DNA of 64,000 bases from Prostheceraeus crozeri (taxonomy: Eukaryota; Platyhelminthes; Polycladida; Euryleptidae), in assembly GCA_907163375.1 (NCBI GenBank), contig CAJQUW010003186.1, positions 1 through 64,000 of the forward strand, given 5' to 3'. The notes below the pieces were generated by a model. It was not told the origin of the DNA and did no database searches. It was given only the letters and a program-made list of their open reading frames with translations. Below, piece after piece: positions 29,501 through 41,216 of the stretch (positions within the stretch are counted from its first letter, which is position 1; every line of letters starts with the position of its first letter). The position numbers were made by a program, and so were the translations under genes.

Positions 29501-30461
29501 CTCTTGAGCAGATTTCTATGATGACTGGTCGCTATTCAGCAATTCGATTTCGATGCTGTGCATATAGGGGGCAGCAAGAATATTCTACCCGATTGCCAGT
29601 TGAGAAATTCTATATCTGGGACACAAAGCTACGAGGAAAATTCTGAATTTGCTACTTGCCGAATATATGATGAACTCAATTCCTCTGCAACTTAAGGATA
29701 TTGCTGACTTCAGTTCGCAATTCAAGCTATCACTGATGGTTAGCCAATAAAATCGGAAACATAAGTACTTAAGGAAACAACAGTCACTTGTCCTTCTTCG
29801 ATATTGCTGCTTCATAAATGCAATCAAGCCATATTTGCTCAGTTACTATCAACCAGTGAGATAATGCAGATAGTGATACTGTCAATAAACTCGCTATTAT
29901 TCACAACACCACGTTTTCAAGTATGACAGATTTTATTAGAACAATCAAATTTACATGTAACATGTGGACTACAAATTCTCAAATATATACGAACGTAAGT
30001 GATCTACGTGCTTAATTCGTGAATATTGACAATGCAAACGAATTAAATCAATGTGGGAAAGAAGGTATTTCTATGGTGAAAACCACGATGAATCTTTATT
30101 GCACGTGAATTTCACATCGGGGAAAATCTATCTGAGGTTGACTACACATTTCCAATGTACCAGTAATCCTTCCTCGGAGTCTCAAAAGGATATCCGCGAT
30201 AGAATTCACAAGTCTCCCACCAACAACGAAAATGTTTTTTTAGGTTTTTAGGATTATATTTTCCAATTCAAACGCACTAAATTTCATAAAATTGACGTCA
30301 TCTGACTAGATCAAATTACTATTATCAATTTGCAATAGAAAAAATCTGATTTACGGGATAAGGCACCAATATTTTTCATTGCATTGTACATGTTATGACC
30401 TGCGATCATGATTAGACTTTTAGTACTCAACTTAATTCATACGCGAGGCTGCCCAAATTAA
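26576..30461. other. Intergenic stretch without supported genes
   Basis: AT-rich DNA of about 3.9 kb. The only coding trace I see is a weak minus-strand remnant near 27640-27790 (GRPPRR, stops, then RIARSRDKWKK), resembling the extreme C-terminus of endonuclease/reverse-transcriptase LINEs. Short ORFs elsewhere look random. Confidence 0.5.
27640..27790 (-). pseudogene. Trace of a LINE polyprotein C-terminus
   Basis: Minus-strand translation gives GRPPRR, two stops, DDLTRTFG and RIARSRDKWKK, which matches the usual GRP-x-R-W-x-DD-to-RD-x-W ending of such polyproteins. Short and degenerate. Confidence 0.35.
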
Positions 30462-30938
30462 TTTCAAAATGAAAAGTCGATGTGTCACGACCGATTTCAG
30501 TCTATTTTAGACCATCATGGCATGGCAGGCATGGAAAAAAATCGACTAGTTTTTGAAAAGTTTTTGCGTTCTCTTAACAGTATTCACCGTAGTCTTCGTT
30601 TTACTTGTGAGAAACAGGTGAATAGTCAATTAAAATTCCTTGATGTGATGGTCACTAAAAATGCTAATTCTTTGAATTATCATTGGCATCTAAAAGATAC
30701 CAACACTGGTTTATACATTCCTAACAGTGCTCATGCTCCTGTTAGATATAAAACGTCGGCCATTCGCGCATTGATTATTCGGGCTAAGCGGTTAAGAAGT
30801 AGTCAAAATGCCTACGAAAGTAGTTTCTCTATCATCAAAGGTATTTTCACTGCCAATGGTAACTCTAATGAACATATCGACAGAATCAAAATTAATGTTG
30901 ACAATTTCCTAACTAGCAATCGTGATATCAAAAACATA

Positions 30939-32379
30939 CAGCTGCCGCCAAAAGTCTCTTGACCGGCAAGAAATTAAGTCAAAACAAACATGACGATATA
31001 TTTATCTTGCATCTTAAAAAGTCAAACTAATGGACACCCACTAAACAAAGACGTGTTAAAAGTTATAAAAAAAAAAGTTGTTAAAAATCAGTATTTTGAG
31101 TGTTCACCACCGTTTTCAAGCACAGTGGCAACCCGACGTGGCATGCTGTCTACCAAATCTTGGCATCGTGTTGGCGTGATTTCCATGCACCAAACTCTCC
31201 TGATAGTTTCCTTCAAATCATTCAAGCTGGTTGGCTTGTGTTCGGAAATCTTGTTCTTCATGAAGTTCCATAAGTTTTCAATTGGGTTTAAATCTGGGCT
31301 GTTGCCAGGACATGGCCCAAGGACTTCAATGCCTTCGATGGATAACCATTCACTGACACATCTCGCTTTATGTCATGGAGCACCATCATGCATAAAGATG
31401 TTTGTCTGTCGAACTTGCATCATTGTTGGGAGACGATCTTTCAACAGTTCGAGGTAGTTGCTGGCTCTCATTGGGGTCCTAGGAGGCAAGAAATACAGAT
31501 TCACTCGCCCACTGCTGGAAAAACTCCCCCAAATCATAACTTGCGGAGAGTGCTTGACCGTTGGGACAATGTAGCGTTTGTTATAACGGCTATTAGGTGG
31601 TCTACGAATTTTATTTGATCCACGATTTGAGAACTGTTGGACAATCGTTTCGTCATTGAAAAGCACTTTCGCCCACATTTCAGGAGTCCAGTCTTTCACT
31701 CGATTGCAGAAAGCAAGTCGATCGCGGATATTCTTTGGAGATAATGCCGGTTTTTTTGCTGGTCGATAGGCCTTTAAATTGAATTCTGTGCTTAGTCTAT
31801 TTTGAATTGTTCGTGTTGACGGTGCGGATGTGTTTGCAGGCAAACCGGCGCGAATTTCAGCAGCAGAAATAGTTGGATTCGCCACACATGCACGTCGTAT
31901 GCTTCTGTCAGTAGCAAGTGATGTCACTCCCGGGCGGCCACTTCGAGTGCGAGATTGAAACTCACCAGTCTCTTGAAATCTTTTTATTGTGTAATTCACA
32001 CTTTGTTTGGAAATACCCATTTGTCTGGCCACATCAACCTGACTCATGCCAGATTGAAAGAGAGCGACTATTTGTGCGCGCTTTGTCTCGGCAAGCTCCA
32101 TTCCTCAGTTGGGTTGTTGCGTAATCGCTGGCAGTGCAAGAAGTGAAGAACGTATTGACAGCCATTGAAACATAACGGACGCCCGTGAGACGTGTTCATA
32201 TTCAACAAGGCTGCGCTAGAATGCATGAGATGATCAGGCCATAGAAAGCCGACTTCTAGAGAGATTAATTGATATAACATGAAAGATTTTTTATGGTTAA
32301 TTCAAATAATGAAATTATGATATGTTATATTAAAATTTATGTATTTTTACTTCGGTCAAGAGACTTTTGGCGGCAGCTG
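30939..32379 (-). mobile_element. Complete Tc1-like transposon, 1441 bp
   Basis: Perfect 27-bp inverted repeats (30939-30965 and 32353-32379, beginning CAGCTGCCGCCAAAAG) flanked by the TA target duplication (30937-30938 and 32380-32381). The transposase lies on the minus strand. The perfect ends indicate a fairly recent insertion. Confidence 0.95.
31088..32101 (-). pseudogene. Tc1-like transposase with one in-frame stop
   Basis: 338 codons from the ATG at 32101 to a TGA at 31088-31090. The N-terminal helix-turn-helix (SQVDVARQMGISKQSVNYTI) and GRPG linker are present, as are catalytic Asp (LFNDET), Asp (FMHDGAP) and Glu (DLNPIEN). A TGA at 31373-31375 follows GAP, where this family usually has Cys. 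The rest of the frame is open. The spacing between the second Asp and Glu counts as 35 residues including the stop. Confidence 0.9.
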
Positions 32380-32929
32380 TATACTGGCGCCTCCCTTATG
32401 TCAAAAGTCTTGAAAGTCAAATTAAAAAGACTGTTGATAGTTTGAACAAAATCCTTCCAGCGAATCATAAAATTATTGTTTCTTACAGAACTCTAAAGAC
32501 TGCTAACCTTTTTCTAAACAAAGACAGATTGAAGTTTAGTCTCTCCTCTGATGTCGTTTATAAATTTACTTGTAAGCTGTGCTCAAGCAGCTACATTGGT
32601 GAGACTAAGCGTCATCTCTACACTAGAATGAAAGAACATATTCGCGGCATTCCTAATGAAACTGAAATTTTCAAACATTTGCACTCTGCTCACCTTGACG
32701 ATTTCTCGATAATCTACAAAACCAAGTACACGAAAATAGCTGAAAGTATCGCTCTTTGCCATAGCACTGACAGAACCTTACTGAATGAACACGATTCCTC
32801 ATTTAAGCTGCGGGTCTTTCTGTGACCGACGCAATTTCTGTGACTCGTAATTTTATTGATTACTATTCTCTTCTCTTTTAACTTTAATCATTGTTGTATA
32901 TAAGTCGATTTTTTCCATGCCTGTACATA

Positions 32930-32966
32930 CACCTGATGATGGTCTAAAATAGACTGAAACCGGTCG
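32930..32966 (+). ncRNA. Hammerhead ribozyme motif of the Penelope-like element
   Basis: The core is complete: CTGATGA (32933-32939), stem II GTCTA/TAGAC with an AAA loop (32942-32954), GAAA (32956-32959), then palindromic ACCGGT ending in C at 32965. Penelope-like elements are known to carry minimal hammerheads of this form. A diverged inverted copy lies at the left end (about 30490-30520). Confidence 0.8.
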
Positions 32967-33000
32967 TGGGTCGTGACGCATCGACTTTTCATTTTGAAAC

Positions 33001-35128
33001 AACTTAATTCATGTTATAACTACCTATTTATATGCCTGTAGCGGCATGTGCCCAAAGAAAAGAAAAAAATATTTCATACCAAAACTACATAATGAGTTTG
33101 GTTGGAACGTTATTGTCACGATAACAACGAAATAATTCTTGCCATTAGAATTCGATGATTGTTCTATTATCTATAATTCATCAAAAAATTAAGATTATGA
33201 AATTAAATCAGAAATATCAGATCTGATTCGTAATATGATTACTATGGTCAATGGCACTAAGATTATCATACGTATATGAAAGCTTAGGTACCGCAAGTTA
33301 ATACTGTTCGCCATAGTAGCACGACATCTCGTCATATTCATCGATATAATCAAATCAACCATATTTAACTCGACCTGAGTCGTTGACTGCAGAAAACACG
33401 ATAATTCAGTGGAACATTCAAAATTCAGCAACGTCAGATCATTCACGTCACGCATTTCGCAAACCAACGATCGAATCTGCAAAAATGAATATTGCGATTA
33501 GTTATCCAAGTTGGATAGCACGATATGGAAAAGATCACTGAGAACACATGACTTTACAGAAGCAATTTTCGGTAAAATTTTCGATCAATTATCAAGAGAG
33601 AACTAAATAAATTTCAACACTGATGAAATAACAGATTTTAGGTTTTTTCGGAGGAAGTTATGTTTATATGAAGAATTTATGAAATAATTCTGTTATTTAG
33701 GTTATTTAGGCTTTTTAGGTTGAATGGGAGGCCTGAATTCATTTCTTGACTATCATAGAAACATAGTCAATTCAAAATAATTTTTTTGCACAATCCTACT
33801 GTTGAATTGACTGATTCAGATGTCGATCATAGATATCCGGTCAGTGGCTATAAAAATCTTGCCATCAAATAATCTAAAACAAAAGATTTACAATGACTCA
33901 ATGTCGACACGAAAACTAAACACGACCCCATACGACATGAAATGATAAGGCTAAACAAGACACCACTTGAAATTCATGTCACAAACGCATACCCCTGATT
34001 CATACCAATACCTTTTCCATGCTTTAATGTTTCCTGTGATGTTGCTGATGTCCATTGACGATAAATCAAGTCTTCTACTGATTTTTATTCCTTTACTCGT
34101 ACATTTCAGACTTTCTGAAATTCTTGTGGTTTGACATACCAATACAAAAAATGCGACGTTCACATTTTTCAACTTCGGATGCAACATAACTACTCTGATT
34201 ACACCTTGTTTTCAGAAGACAGACGTTTTTAATTATCACTTGTCCACTTAGACGAAATGTCAGAAGTGTGCTAAAAGTAATATTTAGTGACTAAATACCC
34301 GCGAAAATTAACTCTACACACTTATTGCGTATCTCGAATACACTATGATACCAAATTCATGCTGGTTCTCTCCGCTGCAGTTCCTTCGCAAGAAATGTCG
34401 CAATTTGATAGACTATTACAGATGACATGCTGAAGCAGTCCAATACATAGGCAAACACAAAAATCGATCTAATCTTATCACATCCATAAATGCGAACCAA
34501 ACACATTCATAATAAGCGTTTGTGAAGTCAGGTCAAGCTGCAGATGGCGCTAGCAAAATCAGCGTTTTTGTATGCCAAATTTATATCCTGAGTTTATCAA
34601 TATTCAATTTCCTTTTCTTAATGATATAATATCGATTTGAAGATCGATTGTTGCCCAATGATAGTTGATAAAAAGCTAGATTGCGAGCATGCATCAAAAT
34701 TGAATGTAGACCTTGTAATACGTAAATGCATCTTCATTGCCAAACCTTCCAATCTCCTTATCACTCATGAGGAGCTGAAGATAACAGCTATCGTTATCTG
34801 CGTCAAGTGGCAGTGCGGAGTTTCCGATTTTATCGATCACAGTCATGTAATCGCTACAGCAATGAATGTCTACACACAATATAGCGCAATAAGCACAATG
34901 TCGATCTATTATCTTTTAAACATGCTTTCAAATAACTGTCACCGAATAAAACATACAGAGTGCGAATATTCTCATTTAATACATGCCAAAATCCAATCTG
35001 CTAACATATTGCATATTAATTACTTCGGGCAATTTCAACCGAATTGTTTCAAAACAAATCTTCAAATTTTATTCAAAAAATTTGAAATATAAACGTTGGC
35101 GTGTATTGTCATATATAGCCAGTATGTA

Positions 35129-35130
<2 letters not shown>
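33001..35130. other. Intergenic stretch without supported genes
   Basis: AT-rich; no ORF longer than about 150 codons with recognisable content. The 34637-35092 open frame has no domain and no promoter. Confidence 0.5.
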
Positions 35131-35163
<33 letters not shown>

Positions 35164-36191
35164 CGAGGAATTGAATCAATTTCCGTCAAAGTGCTCAACT
35201 GTGAAAGGAGCAACGTATACCCAAAGTTAGGAGGAAAAACTCAGAACTCGGTACTCAGAGTTTCATGTTAACACAATCATCAGCCAAAGCTAAGGAACGA
35301 ATTTTACAAAGTTAAAATATTGAAGTAAATATGTAATCGGAGTAACCGTGACCTTTACAATTTAAAAAAATATGCACAGTTACAATAGAAGAATATGCAT
35401 TCGGTGTTTATCGTGACCTTTGCAAAGCAGGACACAAAGAAAGTTAATGTCTTGATAGCAAATACTTATTTCGGTGCCTGCATTTGGAGACAAGTTCATT
35501 CCGCTTGTTGAGTAGGTTATCACCGTCGTGGTCCAAAATAAAAAGCTTCTCGCTGAGACAGAGGTCGCACCTTTTCGTTACTTGGTTGAAGGGTTTGCAA
35601 ACTTTTTTTATCCTCCACTTTACTATTGGGCTGGAACCTGCTTCCTTCAGCCTCCAATATTCCTTAGACAGTTCAGTTTCATGCTTGTATTTTTCATGGG
35701 AAAACGACTTCTTGTGATTAGAAGAATGATGAAACTGAACTGTCTAAGGAATATTGGAGGCTGAAGGAAGCAGGTTCCAGCCCAATAGTAAAGTGGAGGA
35801 TAAAAAAAGTTTGCAAACCCTTCAACCAAGTAACGAAAAGGTGCGACCTCTGTCTCAGCGAGAAGCTTTTTATTTTGGACCACGACGGTGATAACCTACT
35901 CAACAAGCGGAATGAACTTGTCTCCAAATGCAGGCACCGAAATAAGTATTTGCTATCAAGACATTAACTTTCTTTGTGTCCTGCTTTGCAAAGGTCACGA
36001 TAAACACCGAATGCATATTCTTCTATTGTAACTGTGCATATTTTTTTAAATTGTAAAGGTCACGGTTACTCCGATTACATATTTACTTCAATATTTTAAC
36101 TTTGTAAAATTCGTTCCTTAGCTTTGGCTGATGATTGTGTTAACATGAAACTCTGAGTACCGAGTTCTGAGTTTTTCCTCCTAACTTTGGG

Positions 36192-36223
<32 letters not shown>

Positions 36224-36300
36224 TTATTAGTATATATTATATAGTATATATATATATATATATAGTTATTATTAGTATATATTATATAGTATATAGTATA
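35131..36300. repeat. (TA)n microsatellites flanking the palindrome
   Basis: (TA)n tracts at about 35131-35159, 36191-36220 and 36240-36265, with a short repeated TAGTTATTATTAG motif on the right. Confidence 0.85.
35216..36195. repeat. Palindrome: head-to-head pair of Penelope-like 3' ends
   Basis: Arms 35216-35682 and 35729-36195 (467 bp each) are symmetrical around 35705.5 with no indel and appear identical; the spacer is 46 bp. The right arm reads on the plus strand as KRCDLCLSEKLFIL and KRNELVSKCRHRNKYL, a zinc-binding C-terminal block seen in Penelope-like GIY-YIG proteins; the left arm reads the same on the minus strand and continues into the spacer (HKKSFSHEKYKHE). Two 5'-truncated copies therefore abut in opposite orientation. 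Confidence 0.85.
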
Positions 36301-36315
36301 TCACCCGGTAAATAA

Positions 36316-36840
36316 TTGACAACAATTATTCATGCTTTTGTTACTTCCTCCTTGGACTATTGCAACTCACTACTCATTGGGGCACCACAATGTCAACTGC
36401 ACAAATTACAAATAATTCAAAACTGGGCAGCAAGACTAATATTAGATTGTAGAAAAACGGACATGCATGTAATTGAAATGATGAATAAGCTCCATTGGCT
36501 TCCTGTTCGCAAACGAATTGAATACAAGGTATGTCTTCTTGTATGGAAATGCTTTCATAGGTTGGCTCCTGATTACTTAATCAAAGACCTTACGGTCTAT
36601 CAACCATCACGATCTGGTCTTAGACATCATGATGATTTGTCACTATCACAGATAAAAACATCAAATGTAACGCATGGTGATAGGAGATTTTCTGTTTTCG
36701 GAGCTATGGTATGGAATAAGTTGCCTTACAATATTCGCGCAGCAACCTCACTTGCAACTTTTAAAAAACTATTGAAAACATTCTTCTTTTGTAATGTGCT
36801 TAATGTATAGCTGCTTGAGACTTTTTGTAAAGCGGGATAA
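36316..36840 (+). pseudogene. 3' end of a non-LTR retrotransposon
   Basis: A 164-aa open segment (SSLDYCNSLLIG, LQIIQNWAARLIL, LHWLPVRKRIEYK, FGAMVWNKLPYNIR) is the standard end of CR1/L2/Jockey-type LINE polyproteins. It is followed by an (ATT)n tail at about 36847-36864. The 5' part is missing. Confidence 0.85.
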
Positions 36841-36864
36841 AAATTAAGGAATTATTATTATTAT

Positions 36865-38446
36865 AGCCAGTGGAATATGACTTCACTTCACGAAAAAAGA
36901 TTTGTCGAGAACATTATGGTTACTTGAACAGGCACACATCATTTTCTCGCATATATTTTTGGATACGGATAATAATTTATATCCTCGCATTATTTCTGAA
37001 GTTCGCTCTGTCTCCATTTGTTCTCTGAGAGACAAGTGGGTCTCAGTCAGTCAATTCAACGATTATATGTTAATTAATCACGCGATGTTGTTGTGGAGTC
37101 GACTACATTGATCGTACTGAGAACCACTAACCGTCTAATCGATTTCTAACAGTCTATAACGTATTTTACATTCCTAGTCATCAACTTCAAGTGCATTGAG
37201 GTGTGGACTCCACTGTTAAATTCTGTCTGTTGACTGAGTACAATAAGGTGTAGACTGATGACGTTTCTCAATATTGAATCCAAAGAATTTTTAGAAGATA
37301 ATAAGAATATATCGATGCGATCAGAGAGTGGAGAGAAGACATATCATGCGTGAGACGGATGGGCATCACAAGAAATCCCCATGGTCCTACAACGATCGAA
37401 GAACAGAAATAAATCTACCTATGTAAATAGGATTGATAAATATTGAGAAATTCACTAAGAATATTATTAAATAACGCAGAAATTTACTCAATATGCTCAT
37501 TGCAGGAGTCTCATCCCAAAACAATTGGATTTTTGCCACTTCCATTGCTAAGGCGGTGAAAACAATTTTTGCCACATGCTCTTCTTTTCTAGTGATGATG
37601 ATAGAGTGACAGCAGGAATATAAATGGCATAATTAAAGTGCTTACCGCAATGTCAGATCATTTTTATTCAATTTTAAGAAATACCATTGCACTAATGTGA
37701 ATTTTCCAGCACTTAGTTTTCAAATTATATATTTCTTCAAGAAAGTATCCGATTTATTTATGAAAATAATCATTCATGGCTACGGCAAATAATCGAGAGC
37801 GGCTACTGTTAAAAGAGCTAACCGGCTTATGGAAAGCTGGTTGAATATTGGGCATTTTTATGAATGCAGTATTTATCGATACTGAAATTTACTTTTCGCC
37901 GAAGTAATTGACTGAAATTGAGCCGACAGAAAAATTTCTGAATTTTTGAAGTATGATGTGACACCAAAGCCGACAGAATATGCGCAGCCCGTAAATTTTT
38001 TGATATGTCTATATCTATGTTGATATGTCAATGTAGTTTTTCATTTTACACTTTGCTATGCTAACAAAATTATGTTTAACAGTTCTCATAGCACTAAGTA
38101 GAGATGTGCAAAGCTGAGCAGCGCTGAACCTCTTGAGTAACGACTCGGCGCGGCTACAGATTAAGGAGTATCATCAGGTCGGGGTCTCGGGGAAGAAATA
38201 TCAGCAGCATTTTAGCCGATATGATACGTGGGACAAAAATTAAAAGCAATTCTGTCAAAATTGAAAAATTCACCCAACTCTGCATACCTCATGTTTTATC
38301 AGTATTGTGTCATAATATCTATTTGCATTGATGCTAAAGGCTATATTTGCACGCAAAGATATTTTTCATGAAAGCCATCAACGAAACGTGATCACGATCT
38401 TGTTGCTCATCTCGTCCCAATGGCTCTGTTAGTGATGTGACCCGCT
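36865..38446. other. Intergenic stretch up to element 2
   Basis: No gene or repeat recognised in about 1.6 kb. It is the insertion site flank of element 2. Confidence 0.5.
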
Positions 38447-38452
38447 CATATT

Positions 38453-38781
38453 AGTAGTTAATAATGTGAACGCAAAAAGTGAGGATTAAAACGAGGATGC
38501 GAACATGGCGTTCCAAACATGTAAATATGAACATTTGAATTCGAACCGCGTTCCGATTGGGATTTGAATTTGAGTTCATGTTTCGAGGTTCGGTACAATC
38601 AATTGTGTACTGGGGTTGTAACAGCCTGTTCCGATTTTGAATTAAAGTGAGTGAATTAGAACAGGGATGCGAACATTTATTTCGGAACTTGAATAGATAG
38701 TTGTTTGTTTTGAGACTGCTTGCTCAAATGCGACAATTGTGGCCATTGTGACTATGATGACAATTTTATTTATTTTCATAA
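38453..38781 (+). repeat. Left terminal inverted repeat of element 2
   Basis: 329 bp, matching 58636-58964 in inverted orientation with one mismatch seen by eye (TTG against TCG in GATAGTYGTTTG). Confidence 0.95.
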
Positions 38782-38881
38782 TGCGTTTACAGATCAGAAA
38801 TTATGTTCAATTATTTGCTAATCAGAATCCCATTTACAGAATTTGTGAAATAAAAACAAGAGGTTTACAATGTAAGTGTAA

Positions 38882-39175
38882 TTAACCATAAAAAATGAAA
38901 GAAGGTAAGTCACGTCCCTCGGGGGACTCCGTTAACTTCAAGAAGTACTCGGCCCATTCGAGGAATGTTGCATTGTTTGTGAAGTCGTGATCACACTCGT
39001 GTATAGGGCACTTCGCCGACAGTCCTTTTCTCCTTTGGAGTGCTGTCACTGTTAAAGTCTTCCAGAGTTCCACTTTGCATCCGCAACACAAATTAATCTT
39101 CGCATCCAACGCTCCACCCATAATTATTTGGCTTTCATTGTGGTAACAGAACAGTTGTTTCTGGGTACTCATCAT
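38882..39175 (-). CDS. Small Cys/His-containing protein, 97 aa, element 2
   Basis: The open frame has an ATG at 39175 and a TATATAAG box on the minus strand at 39254-39261, about 80 bp upstream. The protein contains FCYH, CCGCK and CPIHECDHDF, possible zinc ligands. It lies just inside the left terminal repeat and is divergent from 39413-39808. Function unknown. Confidence 0.55.
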   Translation of the reverse strand: MMSTQKQLFCYHNESQIIMGGALDAKINLCCGCKVELWKTLTVTALQRRKGLSAKCPIHECDHDFTNNATFLEWAEYFLKLTESPEGRDLPSFIFYG

Positions 39176-39253
39176 GAAGTAGATTCGTAATAGATTCCTA
39201 ATGTCTACTCAAGTCACGAGGATTAGAACTTGCTTAATTGGAACAATGTCATC

Positions 39254-39261
39254 CTTATATA
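39254..39261 (-). promoter_or_regulatory. TATA box TATATAAG (minus strand)
   Basis: Promoter box for the 38882-39175 gene, 62 bp from the opposite-facing box at 39323-39330. Confidence 0.6.
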
Positions 39262-39322
39262 TCCCTTTAGGGAAAATCGGAACCTCTCTGATTGGCTGTT
39301 GGGAATTCCTTTGTTTAAAAAG

Positions 39323-39330
39323 TATATAAG
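39323..39330 (+). promoter_or_regulatory. TATA box TATATAAG
   Basis: Lies about 83 bp before the ATG at 39413. Confidence 0.65.
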
Positions 39331-39412
39331 TCCTAGCTGTGTACCAATTCTCATTAAAGGTTCTAATCCTCAAGTACCATACTGAAAGTCATCTCTTATA
39401 ATTACGCTAACC

Positions 39413-39808
39413 ATGCATAGTATCAATACACCACCCGCTTCTCCAGCTGAAGTTGAAAGGATCGAATCGGAACAGGTATTCGGAACAGGACCCATAACTC
39501 CTCCGGAGTCATCCGAAGATGAGAATTGCATGGTACAGAGTAGTGTGTTCAAAACACCGGTGGAGGCCTTGATAACGGTGAAGACACGCTGTGGAAGAGA
39601 TGTTCGGAATGCGCCCAGGAGGATCCACACGAAGCGAATATGTGTGCGTATGGAACCCGATGAGAAAAATCTCACAACTGCGCTGGAGTTCAGCATTATA
39701 GAACCACCAACGCCTCGCCGCTGCCCTGGTGCCCCCAAGAAAACAAGAGTGTGTGTTCGTGTTGACTTAAAAAAAATCATTCCTTTTCCCAATATCAACA
39801 ACATCTAA
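39413..39808 (+). CDS. Accessory protein, 131 aa, element 2
   Basis: ATG at 39413 behind a TATA box. The N-terminal third is Pro/Ser/Glu-rich and acidic (TPPESSEDEN), the rest is basic with repeated Arg-Val blocks (KRICVRMEP and TRVCVRVDL), suggesting an internal duplication. There is no recognisable domain. It occupies the position of the small TATA-driven ORFs of element 1. Confidence 0.55.
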   Translation: MHSINTPPASPAEVERIESEQVFGTGPITPPESSEDENCMVQSSVFKTPVEALITVKTRCGRDVRNAPRRIHTKRICVRMEPDEKNLTTALEFSIIEPPTPRRCPGAPKKTRVCVRVDLKKIIPFPNINNI

Positions 39809-40690
39809 CTTTTTATCTTAAATATGACTATACATAAATGAACAATCTTGTTTTTATAATTTCACAAATCGAATTTCTGATAGGATTTGAATGGGAACTG
39901 GGGATAGATATATTCATCTCTGAAATAGCTACCTATAAGTATTTCTAAGTTTAATATTTCGAAGATATATATTTTAAATCACTTGTTTGAGACTTTGAAA
40001 CAGCACCGAACATACTAGAACAAATTTGAAATGAATATTAATGTGTAATTCAAATGATAGTCAAATTGGATGAAAGTTTGAATATATTTACAGTGTTTTT
40101 GAATGCTTTTTTTCACCTTAGGATGATATCATACATATTGCATACAATACATCATTAGCTAGAGAATGAAAAGATCTTTCTAATGATATAAGCTATGTAC
40201 CCATTCGATGAAGAAATCCCTGTTGTATGCAAGTGTATGCAGGAAGAAAAAATTATGATTTCAATTTTTAAGTTTCTCAACTAAATTCTACCTATCTTTC
40301 AAAGGGCTATAGTTGCTTCGGATGGTGTCATAAATATTGCATACAATACATCATTGGAATCAGAATGAAAAGAGCTTTCGAATGATATAGCATATGTACC
40401 TATTCAATGAAAAAATCCTTGTTGTATGCAAGTGTATGCAACTGGAAAAAATTCTAAGTTTTTCTCAAAAATAACTAAGTTTCCAAGTTTTTTAAAATTT
40501 TCAAAGTTAAAGTTTGATCACTCGAAATGACCATAATGCATAAACTTCCACATGAACTTGACCTTTGACTTGACCTTGACCTTCATACACTTCATACACG
40601 GCGGGGGGGGGGATTCGCGCACTTCGCGCACTCGAAAATTTATTTACCCATGGGCTCCGGGTGCCACAGCTATTCTTTTTTGCATAACTA

Positions 40691-40718
40691 AAACCTAACC
40701 CTAATCCTAACCCTAACC
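40691..40718. repeat. Interstitial telomere-like (CCCTAA)n
   Basis: About four imperfect CCCTAA units inside the noncoding part of element 2. Confidence 0.7.
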
Positions 40719-40730
40719 TATTATTTGAAT

Positions 40731-40865
40731 TTTGGCGCGAATTTAAAATTTCGAAATTTGGCGCGAAATTTAAAATTTCGAAATTTGGCGCGAAATTTGA
40801 AATTTAGATATTTCAGATTTTAATATTATCTCCAAGAGTTTTAAGCCAATATTTTGGCGCGAAAA
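40731..40865. repeat. 27-bp tandem repeat with TTTGGCGCGAA
   Basis: TTTGGCGCG recurs at about 40731, 40758, 40785 and again near 40853; the first three are 27 bp apart with AAATTTAAAATTTCG between. Confidence 0.75.
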
Positions 40866-41208
40866 TTAAACTTTAGAAATTGACATGCAATTCAAATATC
40901 TTAAAATATTGACTTCAAACATGTTACCATATATATTTACGAATTGAATAATTGATTTGTATGTAATAATGTTCAAACTCTCTGAATTCATTTGAATTAA
41001 CTTGCTTGTGTTTATAATAGATACATATAGTAGATTTTATACTATTTACAAGAGTCATATTCATAGCATTTGATTGCCATTCCATTCTAATGGATAAAAT
41101 GAGCCAGCTGATTATTATTTTGTTTAAAATTGTCAAGTTTGTTTTGCTGTACCAAATTGATGACATGATGTCATCAAGTCTTTGTTCATGGTTCCTTTGT
41201 TGAATCTA

Positions 41209-41216
41209 TATATAAA
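41209..41216 (+). promoter_or_regulatory. TATA box TATATAAA of the multi-exon gene
   Basis: Lies upstream of a proposed noncoding exon that ends at a donor at 41323. Confidence 0.55.

Larger units (their letters stand above)
30480..32825 (+). pseudogene. Penelope-like RT/GIY-YIG polyprotein, interrupted
   Basis: Two segments: 30480-30938 (thumb/connection region after the RT core) and 32382-32825 (linker YWRLPYVKSLESQ and GIY-YIG domain with CKLC). The frame is broken by the Tc1-like insertion at a TA. The N-terminal RT motifs are absent. Confidence 0.75.
30462..33000 (+). mobile_element. Penelope-like retroelement, 5'-truncated, split by a Tc1-like element
   Basis: The coding part runs 30480-30938 and resumes at 32382 without loss of sequence. 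The second part carries a GIY-YIG endonuclease block (VYKFTCKLCSSSYIGETKR) followed by an Arg-containing TRMKEH segment. An inverted copy of the 3' end lies at the left (30462-30545 against about 32895-32998), typical of Penelope-type insertions. The reverse-transcriptase catalytic motifs are missing, so the copy is inactive. Confidence 0.8.
39809..41208. other. Noncoding accessory region of element 2 with several repeats
   Basis: Contains two direct copies of a ~120-bp segment (about 40127-40246 and 40321-40441, with ATTGCATACAATACATCATT), a 10-G run near 40603-40612, a telomere-like CCTAACCCTAATCCTAACCC at about 40694-40713, and a 27-bp tandem. No ORF is supported. Confidence 0.6.

Noticed and set aside
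35484-35927. Pair of 77- and 69-codon proteins starting METSSFRLL
   Set aside because: They are the antisense reading of the palindrome arms; the true coding sense is the Penelope C-terminal block.
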